DNA of 64,000 nucleotides from Akkermansia biwaensis (GTDB lineage Bacteria; Verrucomicrobiota; Verrucomicrobiia; Verrucomicrobiales; Akkermansiaceae), in the NCBI RefSeq assembly GCF_026072915.1, contig NZ_AP025943.1:2480001-2544000 (forward strand). The letters are read 5' to 3'. This document shows positions 49,471-58,426 of the stretch, piece by piece. The stretch's first letter is position 1; each line of letters starts with the position of its first letter. The notes beneath the pieces are model-generated. The model was given only the letters and a program-made list of their open reading frames with translations. It was not told the origin of the DNA and searched no databases. Both the position numbers and the translations under genes were made by a program.

Positions 49471-51885
49471 CTATAGCGGCTGGGCGTCCGTCTTGGGGAT
49501 CCAGACGGGGGTGTTCTGGAAGGTGCTGGCGTAGTACCAGGAGCCGCGTTCCGCGCGCAGGATGAGCGGCGTGGATTCCGGAAGGGTCATGAGCGCGGGG
49601 CTGCTCATGTCCGCGGCATGGCGGGCGGGTGTTTTTTTCGTGACTACGAGGAGGCGGTCTGGCGGGATGGATTCCGGCGTTTCCGGGTACATGATGTAGT
49701 TCATGACGGCGGCTACGGTAACCAGACCGCTGAGGGTGGCCAGGATGGTCAGCAGAACGCCGTGCCTGCGGGAGACGGTGAGAAGGGCCAGGAAGGTGAG
49801 CATGACGGCTCCGGAGAGGATGGCTATGGGCACCAGCGCATCATGGCTGATGTAGGTGAGCCACTGGTTTTCCGTGGTGTTCGGAGGAAGGATGGCCCCC
49901 TCCTTGCGTTCGATGAATTGGAGGTTGCTTTTCGCTTCCGTGAAGTATGGGGAGAGCTCCAGGGCTCGGCGGTAGTTGAGTGCGGCCAAGCCGGGTTTAT
50001 TGAGGCGGTAGTAGGAGTTACCGGTGCCAAAGCAGGCGTAGGCGCGGGCCGATTTGGAGAGGTTCGGGTTTTCGCTTTGTTTATTGAAGTAGTCAATGGC
50101 TTTTGTGTATTCGCCCTGTTCATAGGCCCGGATGCCTGTTTCATCCGTTTCAGCGGCGTGTCCGGGCATTGCGGAGAGGGAGGCGGCCAGAATGGCGCCG
50201 AGCAGAAGCAGAGGGAGCTTGGCGATGGTTCTTTTTATGGATTGCAGTATGTTCTGGCGTTCCGCATGGGGAAGTTCGTCCACGGTGCCGGAAGGTTGGA
50301 AGGCTCTGTCGTCCCGGAGTTGAAGGATCGTTTTCATTTCTTCATTTTGTTTGGACGGAGGGATGTAGCTTTCTATGAAGTTGCCGGCGGCGCGCAGGAA
50401 TTCCGTGGAGCTTGCCTGGCGCGGGGTGGAGGCGAGCTTTTTGAAGGAGCGCATGCGTTCCCTGGCCGTGAAGCTTTCCTTCTGCACTTTCCGGATGTAG
50501 CGGATCAGGGCCATGCCGAGCAGGACTACGGCGGGGATGTACGCCAGGAAGTACCATCCCCAGTGGGCCGGGGAAGTGAGGGTGTTCATGATGACGGCGG
50601 GCGCCATGCCGTAGATGTCCGTCATTTCCGCCACCGGAATGGTTCCTGCCGGCGGAGGTGTAGCGGGCGCGCCCGTTCCGGCGGAGGCTCCCGTGATGGC
50701 GGAGGCTTTCCATTCCAGCGGAATGGGGGCGGTGGTTACGGTTTTGTATTGCTGCGTGCTGGGGTCAAAGAAGGTGAGTTCGAAGGACGGGATGGCGTCC
50801 GTCTGGGCGATGGGGCGCAGCATTTGCTGGAATTCCACGGTTCCCTGTGTGGTGCGCGTATTCTGGCTGGGGTCCAGCTTGTTGGGCGGGTAGAGTTTCC
50901 AGTTGGAGGCATCCGTCAGCGAAGGGCAGTTGATGCTGTGAATGTTGCCCGAACCTTCCACCTTGATTTTAACAGTGATGGGTTCGTTGGCGCTGAGGTC
51001 CCTTGCATCCGTGCTGGCGGAGATGCGGAAGTTGCCTACGGCATTGGTGAAGGAGGCGGGGGCGCCTTCCGGCAGTTCCTGCGCGGTGATTTTCACTTCC
51101 GGTATGGCCATTTCCACCAGCATTTCCATACGGCTGAAACTGGCAATGAGCGGGTCCGCCTCCGGAAGGATGGCGCGGGCCGTGACGGTGCCGGATGCCG
51201 TTACTTCTCCGGCGCGCAGCGGGAAAAAGGCGCTCTGAAAGGTCATCACATTCCAGTTGACGCCCCGGTAGAGCACGGAGCCGCGGGGTTGACCCCGGAG
51301 CAGTTCCGCTAGGGTGGGTTCAAAACGCCATGCCGCCAGATTGGACGTAGTGATGGTGGGGATGGTGTATTCCAGAATGTGTTCCGGGGCGTAGATTTTC
51401 AGTTCGCAGCGGTCCGGTTGGTGAACGTAGGGTTTCTGGTTGTCCACATGCCACAGCATGCCGTATGGGACGGTGGTTCCGTTCATGTTCAGCGTGTTCC
51501 ATTTGATGGCGCTGTACGGGTAAACCGTCAGTGTCTGGGGGGGCGTAGTATAGGTGCGGCCATTGTTCGTTTTCAGGGTCAGGGAGGGAATTTGCACGGT
51601 GCCCGCTTCATCCGGAGTAACTTCAATGGCCATCAGGAAGGCGGACTGGTTAGGAGAGCCCGGCCAGCGGATGTAGTTGCCCTGGCTGATCCAGTGCATG
51701 CTGGCTCCCTTTACTCTGGGGAGCGGGTCCTGGCGTCCGATGCTGCCGTCCGTCAGGATGATGAAGAGGCGGGTTTGTTCGCCCGGCACGACGGCGTCGG
51801 AAAGCCATGTGGTGACGACTTCCGCCATGGCCGTAAAGGTCATGCAGAAGAGAAGGGGGAGGATGGCGATCAATTTTTTCATCAT
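49471..51885 (-). CDS. BatD-BatE-like aerotolerance protein (fused)
   Basis: About 804 aa from MMKKLIAIL (51885), with a signal peptide (LIAILPLLFCMTFTAMA). Residues ~20-430 are beta-sandwich repeats of BatD type. A transmembrane helix follows (GWYFLAYIPAVVLLGMALIR). After a second hydrophobic segment (LPLLLLGAILAASLSAM) come TPR motifs (YTKAIDYFNKQ, YYRLNKPGLAALNYRRALEL) and a C-terminal SH3-like end, as in BatE. Thus BatD and BatE appear fused in one chain. It would form an envelope complex with the VWA proteins encoded upstream. Confidence 0.75.
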   Translation of the reverse strand: MMKKLIAILPLLFCMTFTAMAEVVTTWLSDAVVPGEQTRLFIILTDGSIGRQDPLPRVKGASMHWISQGNYIRWPGSPNQSAFLMAIEVTPDEAGTVQIPSLTLKTNNGRTYTTPPQTLTVYPYSAIKWNTLNMNGTTVPYGMLWHVDNQKPYVHQPDRCELKIYAPEHILEYTIPTITTSNLAAWRFEPTLAELLRGQPRGSVLYRGVNWNVMTFQSAFFPLRAGEVTASGTVTARAILPEADPLIASFSRMEMLVEMAIPEVKITAQELPEGAPASFTNAVGNFRISASTDARDLSANEPITVKIKVEGSGNIHSINCPSLTDASNWKLYPPNKLDPSQNTRTTQGTVEFQQMLRPIAQTDAIPSFELTFFDPSTQQYKTVTTAPIPLEWKASAITGASAGTGAPATPPPAGTIPVAEMTDIYGMAPAVIMNTLTSPAHWGWYFLAYIPAVVLLGMALIRYIRKVQKESFTARERMRSFKKLASTPRQASSTEFLRAAGNFIESYIPPSKQNEEMKTILQLRDDRAFQPSGTVDELPHAERQNILQSIKRTIAKLPLLLLGAILAASLSAMPGHAAETDETGIRAYEQGEYTKAIDYFNKQSENPNLSKSARAYACFGTGNSYYRLNKPGLAALNYRRALELSPYFTEAKSNLQFIERKEGAILPPNTTENQWLTYISHDALVPIAILSGAVMLTFLALLTVSRRHGVLLTILATLSGLVTVAAVMNYIMYPETPESIPPDRLLVVTKKTPARHAADMSSPALMTLPESTPLILRAERGSWYYASTFQNTPVWIPKTDAQPL

Positions 51886-51940
51886 GTTGCGGATGTGTTT
51901 GAAAGGTTGTTGTAGTGGTATGGACGGATCGGAGCTGAGG

Positions 51941-54751
51941 TTAATAGTCCTTGTCCGGCGGGTAGTCGGGAGAGCGCTGGGGCACGGGGCAGCCGGGTTC
52001 AATGTCCCGTCGTTCCATCAGGATGGCCCGGGCTTCCCGCCGTTCTTTTGCTTCCTTGCTTTCCTTTTGCACGGCTACGGGGACGGGTTTGCCGTCTTCC
52101 CCAGTGGGCTGAGGCTGAGAAGTGGAAGAAGCGGGAGTTTCAGGCAGCTTGTCTTTTTCCGGAGAGGAGGGAAGAGGCGTGTTTTTCATTTCGTCCTGCT
52201 TGTTCTTGTCCTGACTGCCCGGAGTATTCTGCTGATCCTTGTTCTGCTGATCCTTGTTCTGCTGATCCTTGTTCTGCTGATCCTTGTTCTGCTGATCCTT
52301 GTTCTGCTGATCCTTGTTCTGCTGATCCTTGTTCTGCTGATCCTTGTTCTGCTGATCCTTGTTCTGCTGATCCTTGTTCTGCTGATCCTTGTTCTGCTGA
52401 TCCTTGTTCTGCTGATCCTTGTTCTGCTGATCCTTGTTCTGCTGATCCTTGTTCTGCTGATCCTTGTTCTGCTGATCCTTGTTCTGCTGATCCTTGTTCT
52501 GCTGATCCTTGTTCTGCTGATCCTTGTTCTGCTGATCCTTGTTCTGCTGATCCTTGTTCTGCTGATCCTTGTTCTGCTGATCCTTGTTCTGCTGATCCTT
52601 GTTCTGCTGATCCTTGTTCTGCTGATCCTTGTTCTGCTGATCCTTGTTCTGCTGATCCTTGTTCTGCTGATCCTTGTTCTGCTGATCCTTGTTCTGCTGA
52701 TCCTTGTTCTGCTGATCCTTGTTCTGCTGATCCTTGTTCTGCTGATCCTTGTTCTGCTGATCCTTGTTCTGCTGATCCTTGTTCTGCTGATCCTTGTTCT
52801 GCTGATCCTTGTTCTGCTGATCCTTGTTTTGCTGATCCTTGTTTTGCTGATCCTTGTTCTGCTGATCCTTGTTCTGCTGATCCTTGTTCTGCTGATCCTT
52901 GTTCTGCTGATCCTTGTTCTGCTGATCCTTGTTCTGCTGATCCTTGTTCTGCTGATCCTTGTTCTGCTGATCCTTGTTCTGCTGATCCTTGTTCTGCTGA
53001 TCCTTGTTTTGCTGATCCTTGTTTTGCTGATCCTTGTTTTGTTGGTCCTTGTTTTGTTGGTCCTTGTTTTGTTGGTCCTTGTTTTGCTGATCCTGCTGCT
53101 GTTGCTGTTGCTGTTTTTTCTTTTCTTCTTCCAGCTTCTTTTTCAGTTCTTCCAGTTGCTTGCGGTATTCATCCAGCTCCTTGTCGTAGCGGAGCATTTC
53201 CTCCTTGTTGGCGGCGGCTCCTTCATGGGAGCGGTGGGCGGAAAGGGCGTCGTCGAAGCGTTTGACGGCTTCCTTGACGTGTTGTTTGGCTTCCGGTATT
53301 TTAGCCAGCCGGGCGTCGATTTTCTTGATCTGGTCGTCGATGGAGGCAGCCTGGGGAGGGGTCTGTTTTTCCTCCGGCCTGGAGAAGGTCATGGCCGTTT
53401 TGGCCTTGGCGGCTTCCATGTTGCCGAGGTTGAAGTGGGAGTCCGACTGAAGACTTCTGTTGGGAGACAGGAGCGCCTGGGAGAATGCTTCCGCCGCTTC
53501 CTTGGGATTGCCGGCCTTTTGCTCCAGGCAGCCTTTGGCGAATTCCAGGGCCTGGCGCGTTTCTTCCGGCAGGTCCGACAGGGCGATCATGCCGTCTATG
53601 GCCTTGACGGCTTCTTTCGTCTTGCCCGTGCGGATCAGGTCAGTGACGTTGTCCAGCATGGCGGTGTCCGCCCGGGCTTCCGTGCCCATCAGACCGGTGC
53701 AGAGCAGGGTCGTTCCGGCCAAAAGCGCCATGCCGCGGCGTGAAGAACGGCGGAAGGAGCGCCAGCGGGTTCCGGCAATGAGGGTGAGGATCAGGCAGAT
53801 GAGGGCGGGAACGGCAAAGATGATGTAGCGGTCATTCGGGATGCGGCGCGTTTCTTCTTTTCCTTCCGTCACGTCCAGCCGTTCCGCAATGTCTTTGACG
53901 AAGCGGTTGAGGGCGGCTCCGTCCGAGAGCTGCACGTATTGGCCGTCCGTCTGGTTGGCCAGGTACTGCAGGCTGTCCGGATTGAGCCGGGAGACGACGT
54001 GCTGCCCGCGGCGGTCGCGGTACAGCCCGGAGGGCGAGTTGTCATCAGGAATGGTGGTGCCGATGGTGGTGCCGATGCCGGCCGTGACGATGATGAGCTT
54101 GCTTTGCCTGGCGGCTTCCGCGGTTTTATAGGTGACGTTGACCGTGTCTTCCCCGTCGCTCAGGATGACCAGGGCGTTTTTGGAGTCCGCCTCCTTGTCG
54201 CGCTTGAAGGTTTGCAGGGCCAGGCGCACGACTTTTTCCAGGTTGGTGCCTCCCTGGGAGACCCATCCGAATTGGAGTTGTTCAATGGTTTCCTTCAGTG
54301 CGTTGTGGTCGTGGGTCAGCGGCATGAGCAGGACGGATTCCCCGGAGAAGATGATGATGCCGAAGTTGTCCCCCGGCAGGGCGTCCAGCAGGTCGTAGGC
54401 GGCGGTTTTCGCCCGGCCCAGGCGGGACGGGGAGGCGTCCTTGCTGAGCATGGAGCGGGAGCAGTCTATGGCGATGAGGATGTTGCGCGATTTGGGCACT
54501 TCCTTTACTTCCGTGTAGCCGTCGATGGGGCGTGCGATGGACAGGATGCAGAAGACGGCCGCCAGCACGGAGAAGATGACGGGGAGCACCCGGTGCCAGG
54601 AGGCCGGCGCGTGGACCAGTTCATGCCTGTAGTCCGGGGAGACCAGCACTTCCCATTTTCTGGAGCGGCGGCGCCACAGCCACCATGCCGCCGCTGCCAG
54701 CAGGGCGGGGAGGATGAGCGCATACAGAACGTTGGGATAGAGGAATGTCAT
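51941..54751 (-). CDS. BatB-BatC-like protein: VWA domain, TPR and DQQNK repeat region
   Basis: A 936-aa protein. Two N-terminal transmembrane segments are followed by a VWA domain with MIDAS motif D96-C-S98-R-S100 (IDCSRSM) and GGTNLEKV. A third membrane segment lies near residue 310. TPR-like repeats (~345-460) match BatC. A coiled coil and a poly-Gln run (QQQQQQQ) precede about 57 tandem DQQNK units. The C-terminus is proline-rich. It sits between batA and the batD/E-like gene. The repeat region is not known to be part of the Bat proteins. Confidence 0.8.
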   Translation of the reverse strand: MTFLYPNVLYALILPALLAAAAWWLWRRRSRKWEVLVSPDYRHELVHAPASWHRVLPVIFSVLAAVFCILSIARPIDGYTEVKEVPKSRNILIAIDCSRSMLSKDASPSRLGRAKTAAYDLLDALPGDNFGIIIFSGESVLLMPLTHDHNALKETIEQLQFGWVSQGGTNLEKVVRLALQTFKRDKEADSKNALVILSDGEDTVNVTYKTAEAARQSKLIIVTAGIGTTIGTTIPDDNSPSGLYRDRRGQHVVSRLNPDSLQYLANQTDGQYVQLSDGAALNRFVKDIAERLDVTEGKEETRRIPNDRYIIFAVPALICLILTLIAGTRWRSFRRSSRRGMALLAGTTLLCTGLMGTEARADTAMLDNVTDLIRTGKTKEAVKAIDGMIALSDLPEETRQALEFAKGCLEQKAGNPKEAAEAFSQALLSPNRSLQSDSHFNLGNMEAAKAKTAMTFSRPEEKQTPPQAASIDDQIKKIDARLAKIPEAKQHVKEAVKRFDDALSAHRSHEGAAANKEEMLRYDKELDEYRKQLEELKKKLEEEKKKQQQQQQQDQQNKDQQNKDQQNKDQQNKDQQNKDQQNKDQQNKDQQNKDQQNKDQQNKDQQNKDQQNKDQQNKDQQNKDQQNKDQQNKDQQNKDQQNKDQQNKDQQNKDQQNKDQQNKDQQNKDQQNKDQQNKDQQNKDQQNKDQQNKDQQNKDQQNKDQQNKDQQNKDQQNKDQQNKDQQNKDQQNKDQQNKDQQNKDQQNKDQQNKDQQNKDQQNKDQQNKDQQNKDQQNKDQQNKDQQNKDQQNKDQQNKDQQNKDQQNKDQQNKDQQNKDQQNKDQQNKDQQNKDQQNKDQQNTPGSQDKNKQDEMKNTPLPSSPEKDKLPETPASSTSQPQPTGEDGKPVPVAVQKESKEAKERREARAILMERRDIEPGCPVPQRSPDYPPDKDY
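52226..53092 (-). repeat. In-frame 15-bp tandem repeat array (58 D-Q-Q-N units)
   Basis: The unit reads AAGGATCAGCAGAAC on the minus strand (K-D-Q-Q-N). 57 full units plus a partial one cover 867 bp, keeping the reading frame. Most units are identical. Synonymous variants cluster at the 5' end of the gene (CAA for CAG, AAC kept) and again about 180 bp (12 units) away at ~52828-52850, as if a 12-unit block was duplicated. Length is expected to vary between strains. Confidence 0.97.
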
Positions 54752-54766
54752 GGGAGAAAGGGTGTG

Positions 54767-55753
54767 TTACGGGGCCGGGGTGGGTTTGAGCACTTGCAGG
54801 GACAGCCCCAGGAGCGTCAGCGCGCCGCCTGCAATGAGGAAGTACATGAAGTATTCTTCAATATGGCGGACGGTATGCACCTTGGCCTCGCTTTTTTCCA
54901 GTTTTCCGATGGAGGTGAACGCCTTGTTGAAGGAGGCCATGTTCTGGGCCCGGAAGTGTTCGCCGCCCGTGATCTGGGCTATTTTCCGGAGCGTGGGTTC
55001 GTCGAATTCGCTTTGCACCACCATGCCGTTGGCCAGAGTGCCATTTTCCGTGCCTACGGCAATGGTATAGATTTTGATGCCCAGCTTGGCCGCGTTTTCC
55101 GCCGCCACCAGCGGGGATATCTGACCGGAGTTGGAGGCGCCGTCCGTGACCAGGATGATGATTTTGGATTTGGTGTCCTTCCGGTCGTCCAGGCGTGTGG
55201 CCGCCGCCGCAATGGCGGAGCCGATGGCCGTGCCGTCCGCCTGGATCATGCGGAGGTGGAAGTTGTGGATGATTTCATTGACCAGGGCGTGATCCAGCGT
55301 CAGGGGGCAGAAGGATTTGGTTTTTCCGGCAAAGCCGACGATGCCGATGCGGTCGTCCGGCCTGCTGTCCACGAATTGGGTGATGACGTGCTTGGCGGCC
55401 ACCAGGCGGTTGATGGGCATGCGGTTGAGCACCATGTCCGGCGTGTCCATGGAGTAGGAGAGGTCAAAGGCGATCATGATGTCAATCCCGTTGACGGTGC
55501 GGAAGCTTTTGTCTTCCACTTTTTGCGGGCGCGCCAGCGCGATGGCGATGGCGGCGGCGGCCAGCACGAAGCAGACGGCCCCGATTTTCCCGGCCAGGGA
55601 ATGGGGAGTGCGGGCCAGGGGCGCGATGAAGCGCACCGTGGGGTAGGTGATGGAACCTTCCGCGCCGCGCCTGCGGCGGAGGATCAGGAGGCACAAGATG
55701 AAGGGAAGGACGTAGAGCCATTCAGGTTGTGCGAATTGGAAGTGTTCCATCAT
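54767..55753 (-). CDS. batA: BatA-like VWA membrane protein
   Basis: A 328-aa protein with membrane segments near residues 10-25 and 55-75, a VWA domain with MIDAS AFDLSYSMD (D-L-S-Y-S at residues ~96-100) and TDGASNSG, and a C-terminal membrane segment (YFMYFLIAGGALTLLGLSL). It is 13 bp upstream of batB/C. BatA-BatE operons support oxygen tolerance or envelope maintenance in Bacteroides and other bacteria. The mechanism is unclear. Confidence 0.85.
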   Translation of the reverse strand: MMEHFQFAQPEWLYVLPFILCLLILRRRRGAEGSITYPTVRFIAPLARTPHSLAGKIGAVCFVLAAAAIAIALARPQKVEDKSFRTVNGIDIMIAFDLSYSMDTPDMVLNRMPINRLVAAKHVITQFVDSRPDDRIGIVGFAGKTKSFCPLTLDHALVNEIIHNFHLRMIQADGTAIGSAIAAAATRLDDRKDTKSKIIILVTDGASNSGQISPLVAAENAAKLGIKIYTIAVGTENGTLANGMVVQSEFDEPTLRKIAQITGGEHFRAQNMASFNKAFTSIGKLEKSEAKVHTVRHIEEYFMYFLIAGGALTLLGLSLQVLKPTPAP

Positions 55754-55760
55754 GGTGGGG

Positions 55761-56375
55761 TCAGCGTTGGTTGGTGCGTGCAGAAGGTTTTTTGACGATA
55801 AGGTCCGTTTCCTCCTGCGTGGTGCGGGAGGCCGCGTCTATGTCGTTGATTAATTGGACTGTCCTGTCCGCCAGTTCGTTGACCATGGAGTCGTTTTCCG
55901 GGGTGTCCGGCTCGTATTTCAGGACGGCCATCCGGTCCAGCAGGTCGCGCGTGGGGCCTTGCAGTTCGGTGGAAAGTGCCGTGAGGGCATCCGCCCGGCG
56001 GTTGAATTCCTGCTGGGTCTCGTACAGGGCCGGGTCTTTGGTTTCCCCCACCAGGAATTTTCGCAGGATAAGGGAGAAGTCCACGGCGGCCTGCCTGAGG
56101 GACGGGTGTGTTTCCCGGAGCATGGTGATGTCCCTGACGGCGGACTGGGCCGGGGTCAGGGGGGCGGGGGCCGTGCGTCCTTTTTTGCGGATGAGCAGGA
56201 TGACGGCGGCGGCCACGGCCAGCAGGATGGCGGCCAGCGCAAGCCAGATTCCCCATGTGTCCCAGAAGCCCGCATGAAGGTAGGCGTCCGGGGCCTGCGT
56301 TTCCATGAGGGAAGGGAAGACGGGCGGTTCCGGAATGGCCGTGGGTGGTGGCTGGAAGGCGGTTGGTGCAGGCAT
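55761..56375 (-). CDS. DUF4381-like membrane protein
   Basis: A 204-aa protein. One transmembrane helix (IWLALAAILLAVAAAVILLI) follows a short proline-rich N-terminus and precedes a helical cytoplasmic or periplasmic domain. The position between the DUF58 gene and batA fits the DUF4381 proteins of bat operons. It has no catalytic motif and probably scaffolds the complex. Confidence 0.65.
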   Translation of the reverse strand: MPAPTAFQPPPTAIPEPPVFPSLMETQAPDAYLHAGFWDTWGIWLALAAILLAVAAAVILLIRKKGRTAPAPLTPAQSAVRDITMLRETHPSLRQAAVDFSLILRKFLVGETKDPALYETQQEFNRRADALTALSTELQGPTRDLLDRMAVLKYEPDTPENDSMVNELADRTVQLINDIDAASRTTQEETDLIVKKPSARTNQR

Positions 56376-56393
56376 GGCGGAAGGAAGGGAGAT

Positions 56394-57287
56394 TTAGCGG
56401 GAGAATTTACGGGACCTCCGGGCAAAGAGGGCCTGAAGCGGCGGCATGAAGTTGTCCGTGGTCCGGAGGTCCAGGAAGTCAATGCCCAGGCGGCGGAAGT
56501 CCTGCGTCCATTTTTCCCGGTGCAGGTGCACGGAGTTGGCATGGGCGTCCCGGACGTCCTGCCGGGAGAGGTTCAGGAACATGTTTTTGCCCGTTTCCGG
56601 GTCTTTCAGGATGACGCGCCCGGCGTCCGGCAGGTGAAGTTCCATGGGGTCCGCAATGCGGATGGGAATGAAATCGTGCTTGAAGTTGAGCTGGCCCAGG
56701 GCCGCCTTGTTGTGTTCTCCCCAGAAGTCGCTGATCATGATGACCATGGCGGCTTTTTTCTGGGAGAGGACGAGCTGCTGCGCTACCTCGGAGATGCCTT
56801 GGTCCGCCCCGTCGTTTTCGCTGGCCACGATTTCACGCACGATGCGCAGCGTCTGTTTCATGCCCTTGGCGGGGGGGATGTAGCGGGACTGGCGTCCGCC
56901 GTAGATGAGCAGGCCGCATTTGTCCCCGCTCTGAGCCGCGCTGAAGGCGAGCACCGCCGCGATTTCCGCCGCGTAGTCCAGTTTGGAGGCGCGGGGGGAG
57001 GCGGAGGAGGCATAGTGCATGGAGCCGCTGACATCCACGGCCAGAATGACGGCCTGCTCCCGTTCTTCCCGGAAGCGGCGCACATACGGGGACCTCATTC
57101 TGGCCGTTACCTTCCAGTCGATGAAACGGGGATCGTCCCCCGGCATGTATTCCCGGAAGTCGTCAAAGTCCAGTCCCTGGCCGCGGAAGCCGGACTGGTA
57201 CTGTCCGGCAAAGTTTTCCGTGGCCAGGTGTTTGGCACGCAGTTCAATGCGGCGTACGCGCTTGAGAATGTCTGAAGCTTTATCCAT
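56394..57287 (-). CDS. DUF58 domain protein
   Basis: A 297-aa protein with the DUF58 block GLDFDDFREYMPGDDPRFID, W-K and VDVSGSMHY (VWA-like MIDAS DxSGS). Its usual place is directly after MoxR. It is thought to work with the ATPase in assembling the VWA protein complex. Its leader has a GGAGG at a suitable distance, one of the few clear SD sequences here. Confidence 0.85.
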   Translation of the reverse strand: MDKASDILKRVRRIELRAKHLATENFAGQYQSGFRGQGLDFDDFREYMPGDDPRFIDWKVTARMRSPYVRRFREEREQAVILAVDVSGSMHYASSASPRASKLDYAAEIAAVLAFSAAQSGDKCGLLIYGGRQSRYIPPAKGMKQTLRIVREIVASENDGADQGISEVAQQLVLSQKKAAMVIMISDFWGEHNKAALGQLNFKHDFIPIRIADPMELHLPDAGRVILKDPETGKNMFLNLSRQDVRDAHANSVHLHREKWTQDFRRLGIDFLDLRTTDNFMPPLQALFARRSRKFSR

Positions 57288-57386
57288 GAAGTGGTCCTCC
57301 CTGTTTGGGGGCAGTCAGGTCCGGCAGGGTATCCGCCTGATGCGGTCCGGATGGAAAAGCGGGCGGGGTGCGCCCGCCTTGGGCCG

Positions 57387-58370
57387 TCACGGTACGGGGA
57401 CTTTCGTCAGGATGTGGTCGATGACGTCGTCCGTGGAGATGTTTTCCGCTTCCGCCTCATAAGAGAGCAGGATGCGGTGGCGCAGGATGTCATGGGCCAA
57501 GTCCTTGATGTCCTGCGGGGTGACGAAGGAGCGGTGGTGCACGAAGGCGTTGGCGCGGGAAGCCAGGGCCAGGTTGATGGTGGCGCGGGGGGAGGCGCCG
57601 GCGCGGATGAGGCCGCGCAGTTTCACGTCCACCGTTTCCGGGAAGCGGGTGGCGCGCACCAGGTCCACGATGTAGCCACGCACGGCGTCGTCAATGTAAA
57701 TCTGGTTGACCAGGTCACGGGAGGCGGCCACCTGTTCCGGCGTGGTGACCGGGGAGGTTTCCGGGGGCCTGGCGGAGCTGGCCATCAGGTCCAGCACCTG
57801 GAGTTCCTCCTCACGAGAGGGGTAGGTGACCACTACCTTGAAGAGGAAGCGGTCAAGCTGAGCTTCCGGGAGCTGATAGGTGCCTTCCTGGTCAATGGGG
57901 TTCTGCGTGGCAAGCACGAGGAAGGGGTCCGGCAGGCGGTAGGTTGTTTCCCCCAGCGTTACCTGGCGTTCCTGCATGGCTTCCAGCAGGGCGGACTGCA
58001 CCTTGGCGGGGGCGCGGTTGATTTCGTCCGCCAGGATCAGGTTGGCGAAGATAGGCCCTTTTTTGGCCGTGAACTGTCGTTCTTCCGGGTTGTAGATCAT
58101 CGTGCCCAGAAGGTCGGCGGGCAGAAGGTCCGGCGTGAACTGGATGCGGGCGAATTGCGCGTGCAGCGTGCCCGCGAGTGCCTTTACGGAGAGAGTCTTG
58201 GCCAGGCCGGGAACACCTTCAAGCAGGACGTGCCCCTTGCAGAGAAGACTCAGGATCAGTCTGTCAATCAGGGCCTGCTGGCCGATGACCACCTTGCCTA
58301 CCTCCGTTCGGAGAGCAGAAATCCACGATGAGTTCGCGGCGATAATTTCGTTGAATTCTTGGGTGTCCAT
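57387..58370 (-). CDS. MoxR-type AAA ATPase
   Basis: A 327-aa AAA+ chaperone, first gene of the bat operon. It has Walker A (EGVPGLAKTLSV), Walker B ADEINRAPAKVQSALLEAM and ATQNPIDQEGTYQLPEAQLD, all family hallmarks. It probably remodels the VWA proteins encoded downstream. The genes moxR, DUF58, DUF4381-like, batA, batB/C, batD/E run in one direction. Confidence 0.92.
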   Translation of the reverse strand: MDTQEFNEIIAANSSWISALRTEVGKVVIGQQALIDRLILSLLCKGHVLLEGVPGLAKTLSVKALAGTLHAQFARIQFTPDLLPADLLGTMIYNPEERQFTAKKGPIFANLILADEINRAPAKVQSALLEAMQERQVTLGETTYRLPDPFLVLATQNPIDQEGTYQLPEAQLDRFLFKVVVTYPSREEELQVLDLMASSARPPETSPVTTPEQVAASRDLVNQIYIDDAVRGYIVDLVRATRFPETVDVKLRGLIRAGASPRATINLALASRANAFVHHRSFVTPQDIKDLAHDILRHRILLSYEAEAENISTDDVIDHILTKVPVP

Positions 58371-58426
58371 GGTTCTCTAATAGCGGGTATGACAGTCTGT
58401 CAGGGAATTGCGTTGAAAAATTCCCG

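Noticed and set aside
51677-53743. Very long plus-strand frames opposite the DQQNK repeats, encoding repeated LLILVL or SADPC pentapeptides
   Set aside because: They are shadows of the 15-bp repeat in a VWA/TPR gene read the other way; the minus frame has real domains on both sides.
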